DNA of 64,000 bases from positions 62,001 through 126,000 of the forward strand of contig JAOQAK010000070.1 of NCBI GenBank assembly GCA_025963635.1. The letters run 5' to 3'. This document shows positions 9,798 to 18,323 of the stretch, piece by piece. The translations under genes and the position numbers were made by a program. Source of the stretch: Ferruginibacter sp. GTDB lineage: Bacteria > Bacteroidota > Bacteroidia > Chitinophagales > Chitinophagaceae. Position 1 is the stretch's first letter, and each line of letters opens with the position of its first letter. Below the pieces are notes generated by a model. That model was not told where the DNA came from. It saw nothing but the letters and a program-made list of their open reading frames with translations, and did no database searches.

Positions 9798-12700
9798 ATG
9801 AGAAAAAAACTGAATCTTTTAACGGCAATATTTCTATTGCTCAGCTTCGTGGGGAAAGCCCAGGAGACAACTTCGGAAATCCAGGGAACCATAACGGACA
9901 ACAGTTCGGGTCCCTTAACCGGTGCTACCATTACTGCATTGCATCAACCCACCGGAACCAAATATGCAACCACCAGTAGAAAAGATGGCCGGTACAACTT
10001 ACCCAATTTACGGATCGGTGGCCCCTATGAAATCAAAGTCTCCTTCGTTGGATTTAATGAAGGCAAACAGGAAAATATTACCCTGCTGCTCGGACAGGAA
10101 TACAAGGCCGATTTTAAGCTGACCGCCAACGCTGCTACGCTCTCCGAAGTAGTGGTAAGTGGCGCAAGGCAAGACAAGGTGTTTAATAATAACCGGACCG
10201 GCAGCCAGGAGACTATCAGCCGTACTCAAATCGAGCGCCTTCCGACCATTAGCCGTTCCATCCAGGATTTCACCAAACTTGAACCTACTGCAAACGGCTT
10301 AAACATTGGCGGCCGCAGCAGCCAGTACAACAATATCACTGTTGATGGCGCCAATTTCAACAATTCCTTTGGTTTGGCAGGTACGCTCGGCGGGCAAACC
10401 AGTTCTGAACCAATCAGCCTTGAGGCCATTGAACAGATCCAGGTAAGTGTGGCTCCGTATGATGTAACACAGGGCGGTTTTTCAGGAACGGGTATCAATA
10501 CTGTAACGAAGAGCGGTACCAACCAATTCAAGGGTTCAGCATATGCCATCCTAAAAGGGCCGGGTACACAGGGATATAAAGTAGGAACTGCCACCCTTAC
10601 CAAAACCGATTTTAGTTACCATACACTTGGGTTTTCTGTAGGCGGCCCGATTGTAAAGGATAAATTATTCTTCTTTTTGAGTGCGGAGCAGGTGCGGCAA
10701 ACAGCCCCGGCAACCAGCATCGTAGCTTCAGATGCCACCCATTCGCCAGGAGGAAGCATTGCGCAGGCAAATTTTGATACGCTTACTGCATTGAGGAATT
10801 TTTTAAATACCACTTATGGATATGATCCGGGTGAATTTCAGAACTATACTTTCAAAACCAATAGTGATAAGGTTACCGCTAAAATTGACTGGAATATCAA
10901 CAGCAATAACACGCTGACCGTAAAGTATAACTATTTGAAATCCTCTGCCGACCAGTTTGCGAGTACCAGCAGGCCGGGTCAAGGCCAGGTTACCGGCGGA
11001 CAACCCGGAACGATTTCATTGCCCTTTTATGGAAGTGGCTATGTGATCAACAACAATTTCAATATTGTAATTGCAGAATTGAATACCCGTTTTGGAAATA
11101 AAGCTTCTAACAAATTACAGGTTGGATATACTGCATTAAGAGATTTCCGTTCACCGCATTCTACCAGTCCTTCCTTTCCTTTAGTGGATATTTTAAATGG
11201 ATCAGGAAATATCTACACTACTTTCGGCTACGAAATGTACACTTACAACAATATATTGAATACAGACGTTTTTCAATTTGCTGACATCTTCAAATTTTAC
11301 AAGGGGTCGCATGAAATTACCGTAGGAACCCAGGATTACTATAGGAAATATCAAAATGCCTTTGCGCCGGGTTACCAGGGTGTTTACCAGTTTAATTCTT
11401 TAACGGATTTCTACAATAGCGTTAATAACAAAACTGCCAATGCAAAAAGTTATTACCTGCAATATTCTGCATTGCCAGGCGGTGAATTTCCTTTTGCCTA
11501 TGCAGGTTCTACAGAGTTAGGATTGTTTGCGCAGGATAAATGGCGTGCAAGCAAAAACTTCACCCTTACTTACGGATTGCGTGCAGATTTAACCATCTAC
11601 AAACAGTCATTTACTGACAATCCATATTTTGATGCGCTCGTTTTTAAAGACGGGAGCTACAATATCGGGAAAGCCCCAAAAACTACCCCGCTGTTTTCAC
11701 CAAGGCTTGGTTTTAACTGGGATATCAACGGTGACAGAAGCATCCAGGTAAGAGGTGGGGCAGGCGTGTTTGCAGGTCCGCCACCATTTGTGTGGATCAG
11801 CAACCAGGCAAGCAACAATGGTATCCAGTTCGGTTCCTTTACCAATACGAGTGGAGTGGTTTTCAATCCTAATCCTACCACTTATATCCCTACAGGAGGT
11901 GCGCCCAATACTTCTTACAGCACTGCTTTAGTAGACAGGAACTTTAAATACCCGCAGGTTTTAAAATCGAGCCTTGCGGTTGATAAAAAACTTCCGAAAG
12001 ATTATATCCTTACTTTGGAAGCAACCTATTCAAAAGACATTAACGCAGTGTACTACCAGAATATCAACCTGAACGAAACCAATGGTTATGCATTGGCCGG
12101 CGCCGATAACCGCATCCGGTACAATACTTCAACCACTGCTACCAACAACAACAGCAATAAGTATTATTCCGGTACTACACTCGCCAACCCAAATATTGGC
12201 AATGCAATTTTAATGAGCAATACCAGCAAAGGATATTCTTATACCATTACAGGAAGGGTACAAAAAACCTATAGAAACCTGTTCGCTAGTATTGCCTACA
12301 CTTATAGCCAATCAAAAAACACAGCAGAATTTGGAAGCACCGCATCATCATTATGGAGTGCAAGAGCAGTAACCAGCGATCCTAATGGCGATAACCTGGC
12401 CAATGCGGCATATTACCAGCCAAACCGGATTATCGCTTATGCATCTTACAAATTTATTACCGGTAAATATGCATCCACTTCAATCGGTGCTATTTTTGAA
12501 GCCACCCAATCTGGTGTATCTTCTTATGTGTACAATGGAGACCTGAATGGAGATGGTAATACCGGGAACGATTTGATCTATATTCCAAGAAATGTGAACG
12601 AGATCAAACTGGTAAGGGTAAATTCAGGAGGCCTCGGCACCGGTACCAGCAGCGTAACGGATACAAGAAGCGGAACGATCGGAACAGGTGCAGCCGCCAC

Positions 12701-13127
12701 TGCCAGCAGTTCACAGATATGGAACCAGTTGAACAATTTCATCAACCAGGATCATTATTTGTCTGCACACCGTGGCGAATATGCTGAAGCAAATGCTGTG
12801 ATCTCGCCTTTTTACAAGCGGCTTGATCTTAACATTACGGAAGATCTTTCCATCAAAACCGGTAAGGAAAGACACACTCTTCGTCTTACATTGGATTTAA
12901 TCAATGCAGGTAATTTCTTTAATAAATACTGGGGAACCTATAAAACACCTAACCTGACCAACTTCTTAAAATTTGAAGGTTTGGGAGCAGATGGCAAAAC
13001 CCCGAGTTTCTCGATGCCTTACCTTGATGCCAACAACCAGGTACCGTTGGTGAACAGCTTTAGAGACAATAGCAATATCCTTTCCCGCTGGCAGATGCAG
13101 TTTGGAATAAGATATCTCTTTAACTAA
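9798..13127 (+). CDS. TonB-dependent receptor, Oar-type (second of a tandem pair)
   Basis: This 1,109-residue outer-membrane receptor is paralogous to the gene at 6191. It has a signal peptide ending FVGKAQ, then a carboxypeptidase-regulatory-like domain (about 22-110), a TonB-box-like LSEVVVSGA and a plug domain with the YNNITVDGANFNNSFG and GTGINTVTKSGTNQFKG segments. The barrel ends in an aromatic-poor strand, RWQMQFGIRYLFN. A C-terminal insertion, NGDLNGDGNTGNDLIYIP, is an Asp/Asn/Gly-rich loop typical of this family that may bind Ca2+. The ATG at 9798 is preceded by the promoter-like CAACTTTGC (9771-9779), one mismatch from the Bacteroidota -7 consensus. It has its own terminator, so it is probably regulated independently of its neighbour. 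The substrate is unknown. Confidence 0.92.
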   Translation: MRKKLNLLTAIFLLLSFVGKAQETTSEIQGTITDNSSGPLTGATITALHQPTGTKYATTSRKDGRYNLPNLRIGGPYEIKVSFVGFNEGKQENITLLLGQEYKADFKLTANAATLSEVVVSGARQDKVFNNNRTGSQETISRTQIERLPTISRSIQDFTKLEPTANGLNIGGRSSQYNNITVDGANFNNSFGLAGTLGGQTSSEPISLEAIEQIQVSVAPYDVTQGGFSGTGINTVTKSGTNQFKGSAYAILKGPGTQGYKVGTATLTKTDFSYHTLGFSVGGPIVKDKLFFFLSAEQVRQTAPATSIVASDATHSPGGSIAQANFDTLTALRNFLNTTYGYDPGEFQNYTFKTNSDKVTAKIDWNINSNNTLTVKYNYLKSSADQFASTSRPGQGQVTGGQPGTISLPFYGSGYVINNNFNIVIAELNTRFGNKASNKLQVGYTALRDFRSPHSTSPSFPLVDILNGSGNIYTTFGYEMYTYNNILNTDVFQFADIFKFYKGSHEITVGTQDYYRKYQNAFAPGYQGVYQFNSLTDFYNSVNNKTANAKSYYLQYSALPGGEFPFAYAGSTELGLFAQDKWRASKNFTLTYGLRADLTIYKQSFTDNPYFDALVFKDGSYNIGKAPKTTPLFSPRLGFNWDINGDRSIQVRGGAGVFAGPPPFVWISNQASNNGIQFGSFTNTSGVVFNPNPTTYIPTGGAPNTSYSTALVDRNFKYPQVLKSSLAVDKKLPKDYILTLEATYSKDINAVYYQNINLNETNGYALAGADNRIRYNTSTTATNNNSNKYYSGTTLANPNIGNAILMSNTSKGYSYTITGRVQKTYRNLFASIAYTYSQSKNTAEFGSTASSLWSARAVTSDPNGDNLANAAYYQPNRIIAYASYKFITGKYASTSIGAIFEATQSGVSSYVYNGDLNGDGNTGNDLIYIPRNVNEIKLVRVNSGGLGTGTSSVTDTRSGTIGTGAAATASSSQIWNQLNNFINQDHYLSAHRGEYAEANAVISPFYKRLDLNITEDLSIKTGKERHTLRLTLDLINAGNFFNKYWGTYKTPNLTNFLKFEGLGADGKTPSFSMPYLDANNQVPLVNSFRDNSNILSRWQMQFGIRYLFN

Positions 13128-13141
13128 AATTAAATACCCAC

Positions 13142-13178
13142 AAAAAAATGTCATGACGAAAGCCATGACATTTTTTTT
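13142..13178. terminator. Bidirectional-looking terminator between convergent genes
   Basis: A 14-bp perfect stem, 13142-13155 with 13164-13177 (AATGTCATG/CATGACATT core, A-tract on the left, T-tract on the right), has the 8-nt loop ACGAAAGC. Because the stem is flanked by As and Ts it can act on both the receptor (+) and the esterase (-) transcript. Confidence 0.85.
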
Positions 13179-13200
13179 GCACCCAACTTTGGCAAATTTG

Positions 13201-14025
13201 CTAATTGGTTAATTTGCTGATTGACCATCCCCATTTCAAAAAATCCGGGAAGGCTCTCGCCCAGGTTGGTACATCATGTTTTCCATCTGTAAGTTCGAGG
13301 TACCTGATATCCCTGGCTGAATAACCTTTGGTTTTTAGTGTTTCAATCAGGCTAATGGTGTCATCGATAGCATCAATGATCCCGTTATTATTCCTGTCCG
13401 CGGTTTCATCCTGGGTTCCCACTTCAAAAAAGAATTTCAACCATGGGTAATAATCTCCCTTCTTCACCTGCTGGTGCATGATCCTGTTAACGGCTTCATC
13501 AAAATCAGCATCGTCCTGGCATTTATCTCTCCACCAAAACGACCCGCTGAAAACGCCCGTTTTCGTAAACTCCTGCGGGTTATTCCACACGATGTCCATT
13601 GCGCTTAGGCCTCCCAGTGAAAAGCCGGCGAAAGATTTGTCCTTGAAGGATGTTACAGGCGATATGCTCCTGATAAACGGCATTAACTCTTCCAGCACAA
13701 ACCGGCTGTACAATGCCGCTTTTGCACCGCGACCTTTATAGTCTAAATATTTGGCGGTACCATATTCATTTTTTCTATCGGCCGAACAATGGAGCCCTAC
13801 ACACAACAGTGGCGCTATTTGATGATCAGTATATAACTCTTGCAAAATTTCTTCGAACTTCATTGTAACCAGATCCTGCCCGTCATTGATCAGTAATAAA
13901 CTCAACGGGGCGGTACGATATTCAATCGCCGGCAGGTAAAAATCCACCTTGACATCCCTTTCTAAAAACGCTGAGTAAATAGTATGATTTTCAACAAAGT
14001 CAACGGATTTATTCCTGGTTAGCAT
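13201..14025 (-). CDS. Esterase-family alpha/beta hydrolase with an embedded EF-hand-like loop
   Basis: This is a putative esterase of the PF00756 type (enterochelin esterase / antigen-85-like fold), 274 residues. There is no signal peptide, so it is probably cytoplasmic. The nucleophile elbow is GFSLGG with Ser136; the likely acid is around Asp206 and His250 is in LTDGKHD. Residues 210-221 form an EF-hand-like loop, D-x-N-x-N-G-x-I-D-x-x-D, directly after the presumed acid strand (GTQDETAD). That is uncommon for this family and suggests Ca2+ binding. The gene faces away from the ATP-grasp gene at 14381 across a 355-bp spacer and may release or hydrolyse a product of that cluster; this link is inference from position. 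Its last codons run into a short-word repeat (TTGCTAATTGGTTAATTTGC) around 13196-13215. Confidence 0.8.
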   Translation of the reverse strand: MLTRNKSVDFVENHTIYSAFLERDVKVDFYLPAIEYRTAPLSLLLINDGQDLVTMKFEEILQELYTDHQIAPLLCVGLHCSADRKNEYGTAKYLDYKGRGAKAALYSRFVLEELMPFIRSISPVTSFKDKSFAGFSLGGLSAMDIVWNNPQEFTKTGVFSGSFWWRDKCQDDADFDEAVNRIMHQQVKKGDYYPWLKFFFEVGTQDETADRNNNGIIDAIDDTISLIETLKTKGYSARDIRYLELTDGKHDVPTWARAFPDFLKWGWSISKLTN

Positions 14026-14380
14026 ATTATCAAAATTAAGAAAACTGTACGAAAAGAAGATTTTGCAGTTTCAAACACGCTGTTTACTGTTTCAACACCG
14101 GAAGCCGTTAGCAGTATGTGAAATAAATCGTTTATTGAAAACTGAAAATTGTAGAATCAGAATTGATCTATTTTACAACCATCTGCCACCACAAAAAAAA
14201 TGACACCAGCTTACACCTTTTGTTGACGTTTTTACCAGGTTTACAGCCAAAAGTATAATGATAAAGATGAGCGCCTTCAATAGTAAGTATTATTTGGTTT
14301 ATTAACATGTAAAAAATATATTTGAATAGTATTCTACAGTTTAACCTACCACAAAAATCATTTCATTTAAAAAGTTCTTT
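14026..14380. other. Divergent intergenic region with no recognised gene
   Basis: This 355-bp A/T-rich spacer lies between the divergent esterase and ATP-grasp genes and must hold both promoters. I could not find an unambiguous TAnnTTTG box for either gene. TTTGTTGACG near 14219 is a possible upstream element. No RNA gene, ORF or repeat was recognised. Confidence 0.4.
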
Positions 14381-15334
14381 ATGAAAAAAATCGGCATCCT
14401 ACACGGAAAGGAAAGAAGCTTTCCTGAAGCTTTTGTAGCCAGGGTAAACAGTAAAAATATAGAGGGAATTATGGCCGAGCCTGTAAAGATTGAGAAAGTT
14501 GCCCAGGGCGAAAGCAGCGGCTATGCAGTAATCATCGACCGCATTTCACAGGATGTGCCATTTTACAGGGCCTATCTAAAAAATGCTGCATTGTGTGGAA
14601 CTGCCGTGATCAACAATCCTTTCTGGTGGAGCGCTGATGAAAAATTTTTTAATAATTGCCTGGCAACAAAAATAAATGTGCCGGTTCCCAAAACGGTTAT
14701 TTTACCTTCCTGGGAATTACCCGCAGATACAACAGATGAGTCTTTCAGCAACCTGGCTTACCCGCTCGACTGGTCGGGTATTTTTAATTATATCGGCTTC
14801 CCCGCATACATGAAGCCCTTTGCAGGCGGCGGATGGAAGAGTGTTTACAAAGTGACTGATATGGAAGATTTTTTTGAAAAGCACAAGGAAACGGATCAAC
14901 TGGTTATGATGCTGCAGGAAGAAATTGTGTTTGAAGAATATTATCGCTGCTATTGTATTGGAGGAAAATATGTGCGGATCATGAGTTACGAACCCCGCAA
15001 TCCACATCAGCTGCGGTATGTGGCAGATTTTAATCCATCTGAGGAAAAGATACAGATGATGACAGACATTGTATTGCGAATCAATCATTATCTCGGGTAC
15101 GATTTTAATACCGTGGAACTGGCACTAAGAGATGGAATTCCCTATGCGATCGATTTTTGCAACCCGGCGCCTGATGCAGAAAGGGCCAGCGTGGGCGATG
15201 AAAACTTCGAGTGGGTGGTGGAAACATCCGCTAAATATGCCATCGAAAAAGCATTGGCACAGAAAGATGCACAGGATAATCTTACATGGGGTGAGTATGT
15301 TCAGCGAAGCGCAAATAAGCACCCGCTTTACTAA
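14381..15334 (+). CDS. RimK-like ATP-grasp ligase, substrate unknown
   Basis: ATP-grasp enzymes join a carboxylate to an amine or thiol through an acyl-phosphate. This 317-residue protein shows a glycine-rich nucleotide loop, FPAYMKPFAGGGWKSVYKV (K145, G149-G151), a hinge strand with acidic residues (MMLQEEIVFEEYYRCYCI, about 176-192), and the metal-binding pair in VELALRDGIPYAIDFCNPAPDAE (D258, N261). The N-terminal ~100 residues form the preATP-grasp part, with INNPFWWSADEKFF resembling the shared pattern in which an Asn-Pro precedes the central domain. There is no signal peptide. It is followed by an Uma2 pair and then a GCS2 ligase on the same strand, which suggests a multi-enzyme amide-forming pathway. 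The substrate cannot be deduced. The ATG at 14381 is well placed, with no competing start. Confidence 0.8.
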   Translation: MKKIGILHGKERSFPEAFVARVNSKNIEGIMAEPVKIEKVAQGESSGYAVIIDRISQDVPFYRAYLKNAALCGTAVINNPFWWSADEKFFNNCLATKINVPVPKTVILPSWELPADTTDESFSNLAYPLDWSGIFNYIGFPAYMKPFAGGGWKSVYKVTDMEDFFEKHKETDQLVMMLQEEIVFEEYYRCYCIGGKYVRIMSYEPRNPHQLRYVADFNPSEEKIQMMTDIVLRINHYLGYDFNTVELALRDGIPYAIDFCNPAPDAERASVGDENFEWVVETSAKYAIEKALAQKDAQDNLTWGEYVQRSANKHPLY

Positions 15335-15506
15335 TGGATAATGTTTTAATGGATAATTGATAATTTCTGTGCAGCCGAAGCCAAATATAAATTAAGAGGT
15401 TTTAGCAAATGTTCCGGACTGAATAAAGATTGCACCAAAAAAATTGCCTGTTATCCAATTATGTGTAGTAGTTTTTTTGTTTTTAAACATTTGTTTTTCA
15501 ATTAAA

Positions 15507-15553
15507 CATCGTTGTGTCACTCCCTTGTACGTTTTCAGCAATGGGGAGCAGCG
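15507..15553 (+). repeat. Dispersed ~45-bp intergenic repeat, copy B
   Basis: Begins CATCGTTGTGTCACTC, continues CTTGTACGTTTTCAGCA and ends GGGGAGCAGC. It aligns with copies at 4586 (+), 42722 (-), 51391 (+) and 57030 (-). It lies in the 269-bp gap between the ATP-grasp gene and the first Uma2 gene. Confidence 0.65.
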
Positions 15554-15603
15554 AAACAACAACCAGTTCGATGGGCACATAAAAAAATTATCATCATACA
15601 CTA

Positions 15604-16245
15604 TTGAAAAATTATTTAACGATACAGAATGAAGATCTAAGCGAGACAAAAGTTGCCGAGCCGGAAAGCCCGGTAGGTTTCACTTATGCGGATTACCTCA
15701 CTTGGAACTTCAAGGAAAGAATAGAATTAATAAGGGGTAAAATATTTAAGATGAGCCCCGCCCCATCAGTAGGTCATCAAAAAGTACAGGCAAATATTTT
15801 TGGTGAATTCTTTGTTTTTCTGAAAACCAAATCTTGTAAAGTTTTTGTTGCTCCCATTGATGTAAGGTTAAAAGGCAAGCCCTTCAGAAAAAAAAAGTTA
15901 AGGGACGATGAAATTACCACCGTGGTGCAGCCGGATATAATTGTGGTATGTGACCACGAAAAATTAAAAGATGACCGGAGCGTAGATGGGGCGCCCGAAC
16001 TGGTAGTAGAAATATTAAGCCCCGGCAACACAAAAACAGAAACTAAATACAAATTCAGTTTGTATGAAGAAAACGGTGTACTGGAATATTGGGTAGTATA
16101 TCCTGAGTATAAACAAATTCATGTGTACCTGTTAAATGAAAACGAAGAGTACGGGAAACCAGTTATTTATGAAGCAAATGAATACATTGGATCTGTAGTA
16201 CTAACAGGTTTAAGCATCCCGATGAACGAAATTTTTAAATTATAA
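15604..16245 (+). CDS. Uma2-family (DUF820) PD-(D/E)XK nuclease-fold protein, copy 1
   Basis: This 213-residue member of the Uma2 family has a predicted restriction-endonuclease-like fold and no known function. Family hallmarks are FTYADYLTW...ELIRGKIFKMSPAP near the N-terminus, VQPDIIVVCD (the PD of the nuclease core, about 117-126), PELVVEILSPGNT (the E-x-L motif) and K-Y-x-LYEENGVLEYWVVYPE. The presumed catalytic PD...E...K arrangement appears intact. The only start compatible with the conserved N-terminus is a TTG at 15604, and the second copy also uses TTG at the same position. It is a tandem duplicate of the gene at 16343, with about 75% identical residues by eye. These two genes sit inside the amide-ligase block but have no obvious biochemical link to it. 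Confidence 0.85.
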   Translation: MKNYLTIQNEDLSETKVAEPESPVGFTYADYLTWNFKERIELIRGKIFKMSPAPSVGHQKVQANIFGEFFVFLKTKSCKVFVAPIDVRLKGKPFRKKKLRDDEITTVVQPDIIVVCDHEKLKDDRSVDGAPELVVEILSPGNTKTETKYKFSLYEENGVLEYWVVYPEYKQIHVYLLNENEEYGKPVIYEANEYIGSVVLTGLSIPMNEIFKL

Positions 16246-16342
16246 TTATTTTAATAGATAACCTCCCCTTTCAATATTTGATATTGGATTATCACCTGCT
16301 CCTTTATCAATCAAGACAAATTCTCTTAATTACAAAAAAATA

Positions 16343-16984
16343 TTGACAGATTATTTAACGATATTAAACGAAGATTTAAGCGAGATAAAAGTTGCCGAGC
16401 CGGAAAGCCCCGTAGGTTTCACTTATGCGGATTACCTCACTTGGAACTTTAAGGAAAGAATAGAACTAATAAGGGGTAAAATATTTAAAATGGCTCCGGC
16501 CCCCACAATTACACATCAAAAAATTTCCGGAAATATTGAATTTAAAATTTCAAACTTCCTTAATGGAAAGCAATGTAAATGTTTTCATGCACCCATTGAT
16601 GTAAGATTAAAAGGCAAACCTTTCAGAAAAAACAAGCTGCGGGATGATGAAATCACAACCGTTGTACAGCCGGATATCATAGTGGTTTGTGATGCCGAAA
16701 AATTAAAGGATAACCGAAGTGTTGATGGAGCCCCCGACCTGGTGGTAGAAATATTAAGTCCGGGTAATACCAAAACAGAAACCAAGTATAAATTTGGTTT
16801 GTATGAAGAAAACGGCATATTGGAATATTGGGTGGTTTACCCTGAATATCAACAAATACATATGTACCTCCTTAATAAAAAAGAAGAATATGGAAAACCG
16901 GTTATCTACGAAGCGGATGAAGATATTTCTTCCACTGTATTAAAGGGATTACGCATTCCTATGGATGACATTTTCAAACTTTGA
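16343..16984 (+). CDS. Uma2-family (DUF820) PD-(D/E)XK nuclease-fold protein, copy 2
   Basis: This is a tandem duplicate of the preceding gene and has the same length (213 residues). The PD (VQPDIIVVCD), E (PDLVVEILSPGNT) and K (TKYKFGLYEENG) positions are kept, so neither copy looks inactivated. The start is again TTG (16343), within a shared context (TATTTAACGATA just downstream). The first ~45 codons are almost identical to copy 1 at the DNA level, whereas the region around residues 55-80 differs in protein sequence and the later conserved segment differs mostly at synonymous sites. That mosaic suggests gene conversion of the 5' end. Uma2 proteins occur in large paralogous sets in several phyla; their biological role is not established. 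Confidence 0.85.
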   Translation: MTDYLTILNEDLSEIKVAEPESPVGFTYADYLTWNFKERIELIRGKIFKMAPAPTITHQKISGNIEFKISNFLNGKQCKCFHAPIDVRLKGKPFRKNKLRDDEITTVVQPDIIVVCDAEKLKDNRSVDGAPDLVVEILSPGNTKTETKYKFGLYEENGILEYWVVYPEYQQIHMYLLNKKEEYGKPVIYEADEDISSTVLKGLRIPMDDIFKL

Positions 16985-17078
16985 AATAGGTTCTTTTAAT
17001 AAGCATCCATCATCTGAATGTGTAAGGAACTAAAATTGAAAACTGCTTTCTTCCAATCTTAATTATCAATTAATCATT

Positions 17079-18191
17079 ATGGCCAATATTTCATTCAAAA
17101 ATTTTACAGTAGGCGTAGAGGAAGAGTACATGGTAATTGATCCTGAAACAAGGGAACTAAAAAGCCATGAACAAAAGATTGTACAGGAAGGCCAAAAAAT
17201 TATCAAAGACAAAGTAAAAGCAGAAATGCACCAGGCCGTGGTAGAGGTGGGCACAGATATTTGCCAGGATGTGGATGAGGCTTTTATGGATGTTTCTACC
17301 CTGCGCAAAACCATCAGCAGCATTGCCGACAGCCTGGGGTTTAAAATAGGCGCCGCGGGTACGCACCCCTTCAGTCATTGGGAAAGCCAGCTCATCACCG
17401 ATCATGCCCGTTATAGTGAGATCGTAAACGAATTACAGGAAGCCGCCCGAAGCAACCTCATTTTTGGCTTACATGTACATGTAGGTATGGAAAACAGGGA
17501 AATGGCTATTCATATTGCCAACTCGGCTCGCTATTTTTTGCCGCATATTTACGCCCTCAGCACCAATTCACCCTTCTGGGAAGGAAGACATACAGGTTAC
17601 AAATCATTCCGGACCAAGGTTTTTGATAAATTTCCGAGAACCGGGATTCCCGATTACTTTGAAAGCATTGAAGCATACGAAAATTATGTAAAGCTATTGG
17701 TGAAAACAAATTGTATCGACAATGCTAAAAAAATATGGTGGGACCTTAGGGTGCATCCTTTTTTCAATACAGTCGAATTCCGCATCTGTGATATCCCGAT
17801 GACTGTTCACGAAACGATTGCCATTACTGCGCTCTTCCAGGCAGTTTGCGCCAAATTGTATAAGCTAAGAAGCCAGAACCTAAACTTCATGATGTATTCA
17901 CGGGCATTGTTAAACGAAAACAAATGGCGGGCAAGCAGGTATGGCATCGATGGAAATATGATCGACTTCGGTAAAGAAACTGAAGTAAACACCCGGGTAC
18001 TGATCTATGAATTACTCGATTTTGTGGATGATGTGGTACCTCATTTGGGAAGCCGTCATGCAATCAATTATGTACACAAAATTTTAGAACATGGCACCGG
18101 CGCTGACAGGCAACTGAAAGTATATGAGGATACCCAAAGCCTGAGAGATGTAGTGGATTATATCCAGGGGAACTTTTTAGCAGGGTTGTAA
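17079..18191 (+). CDS. Carboxylate-amine ligase of the GCS2 (YbdK-like) family
   Basis: This 370-residue protein is a glutamate-cysteine-ligase-type-2 enzyme that forms a gamma-glutamyl or related amide bond using ATP. The family signature GVEEEYMVID is at 12-21 (metal-binding glutamates E14-E16), followed by a conserved AAGTHPFSHW segment (92-101), FGLHVHVG (129-136), the SPFWEGRHTGYKSFRT segment and VEFRICD. It is cytoplasmic. In E. coli YbdK a weak glutamate-cysteine ligase activity is known, but many family members act in other pathways, and this genome neighbourhood (two ATP-grasp proteins and an amidotransferase) suggests a substrate other than plain glutathione. It is 94 bp after the Uma2 pair. 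The ATG at 17079 directly precedes the conserved N-terminus. Confidence 0.9.
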   Translation: MANISFKNFTVGVEEEYMVIDPETRELKSHEQKIVQEGQKIIKDKVKAEMHQAVVEVGTDICQDVDEAFMDVSTLRKTISSIADSLGFKIGAAGTHPFSHWESQLITDHARYSEIVNELQEAARSNLIFGLHVHVGMENREMAIHIANSARYFLPHIYALSTNSPFWEGRHTGYKSFRTKVFDKFPRTGIPDYFESIEAYENYVKLLVKTNCIDNAKKIWWDLRVHPFFNTVEFRICDIPMTVHETIAITALFQAVCAKLYKLRSQNLNFMMYSRALLNENKWRASRYGIDGNMIDFGKETEVNTRVLIYELLDFVDDVVPHLGSRHAINYVHKILEHGTGADRQLKVYEDTQSLRDVVDYIQGNFLAGL

Positions 18192-18311
18192 TAAAAAGAA
18201 GAGGGGATAAAGGTCAGCAATGCTTCGTTTTTTGCTTGTAATTATCCGCGTCACTATTGGAGCTGGCCACTTTTTACAATGCCGGCGGAACCCATTTATT
18301 TAAAAAAATAT

Positions 18312-18320
18312 TAATTTTGC
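18312..18320 (+). promoter_or_regulatory. Candidate -7 box immediately upstream of the amidotransferase
   Basis: TAATTTTGC matches TAnnTTTGC exactly and ends only 3 bp before the ATG at 18324. If it is functional, transcription would begin at or next to the start codon, giving a leaderless or nearly leaderless mRNA. Confidence 0.4.
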
Positions 18321-18323
18321 ACA

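Noticed and set aside
15444-15632. 62-residue ORF before the first Uma2 gene
   Set aside because: It runs across a dispersed repeat copy and overlaps the Uma2 start in another frame; no homologue pattern.
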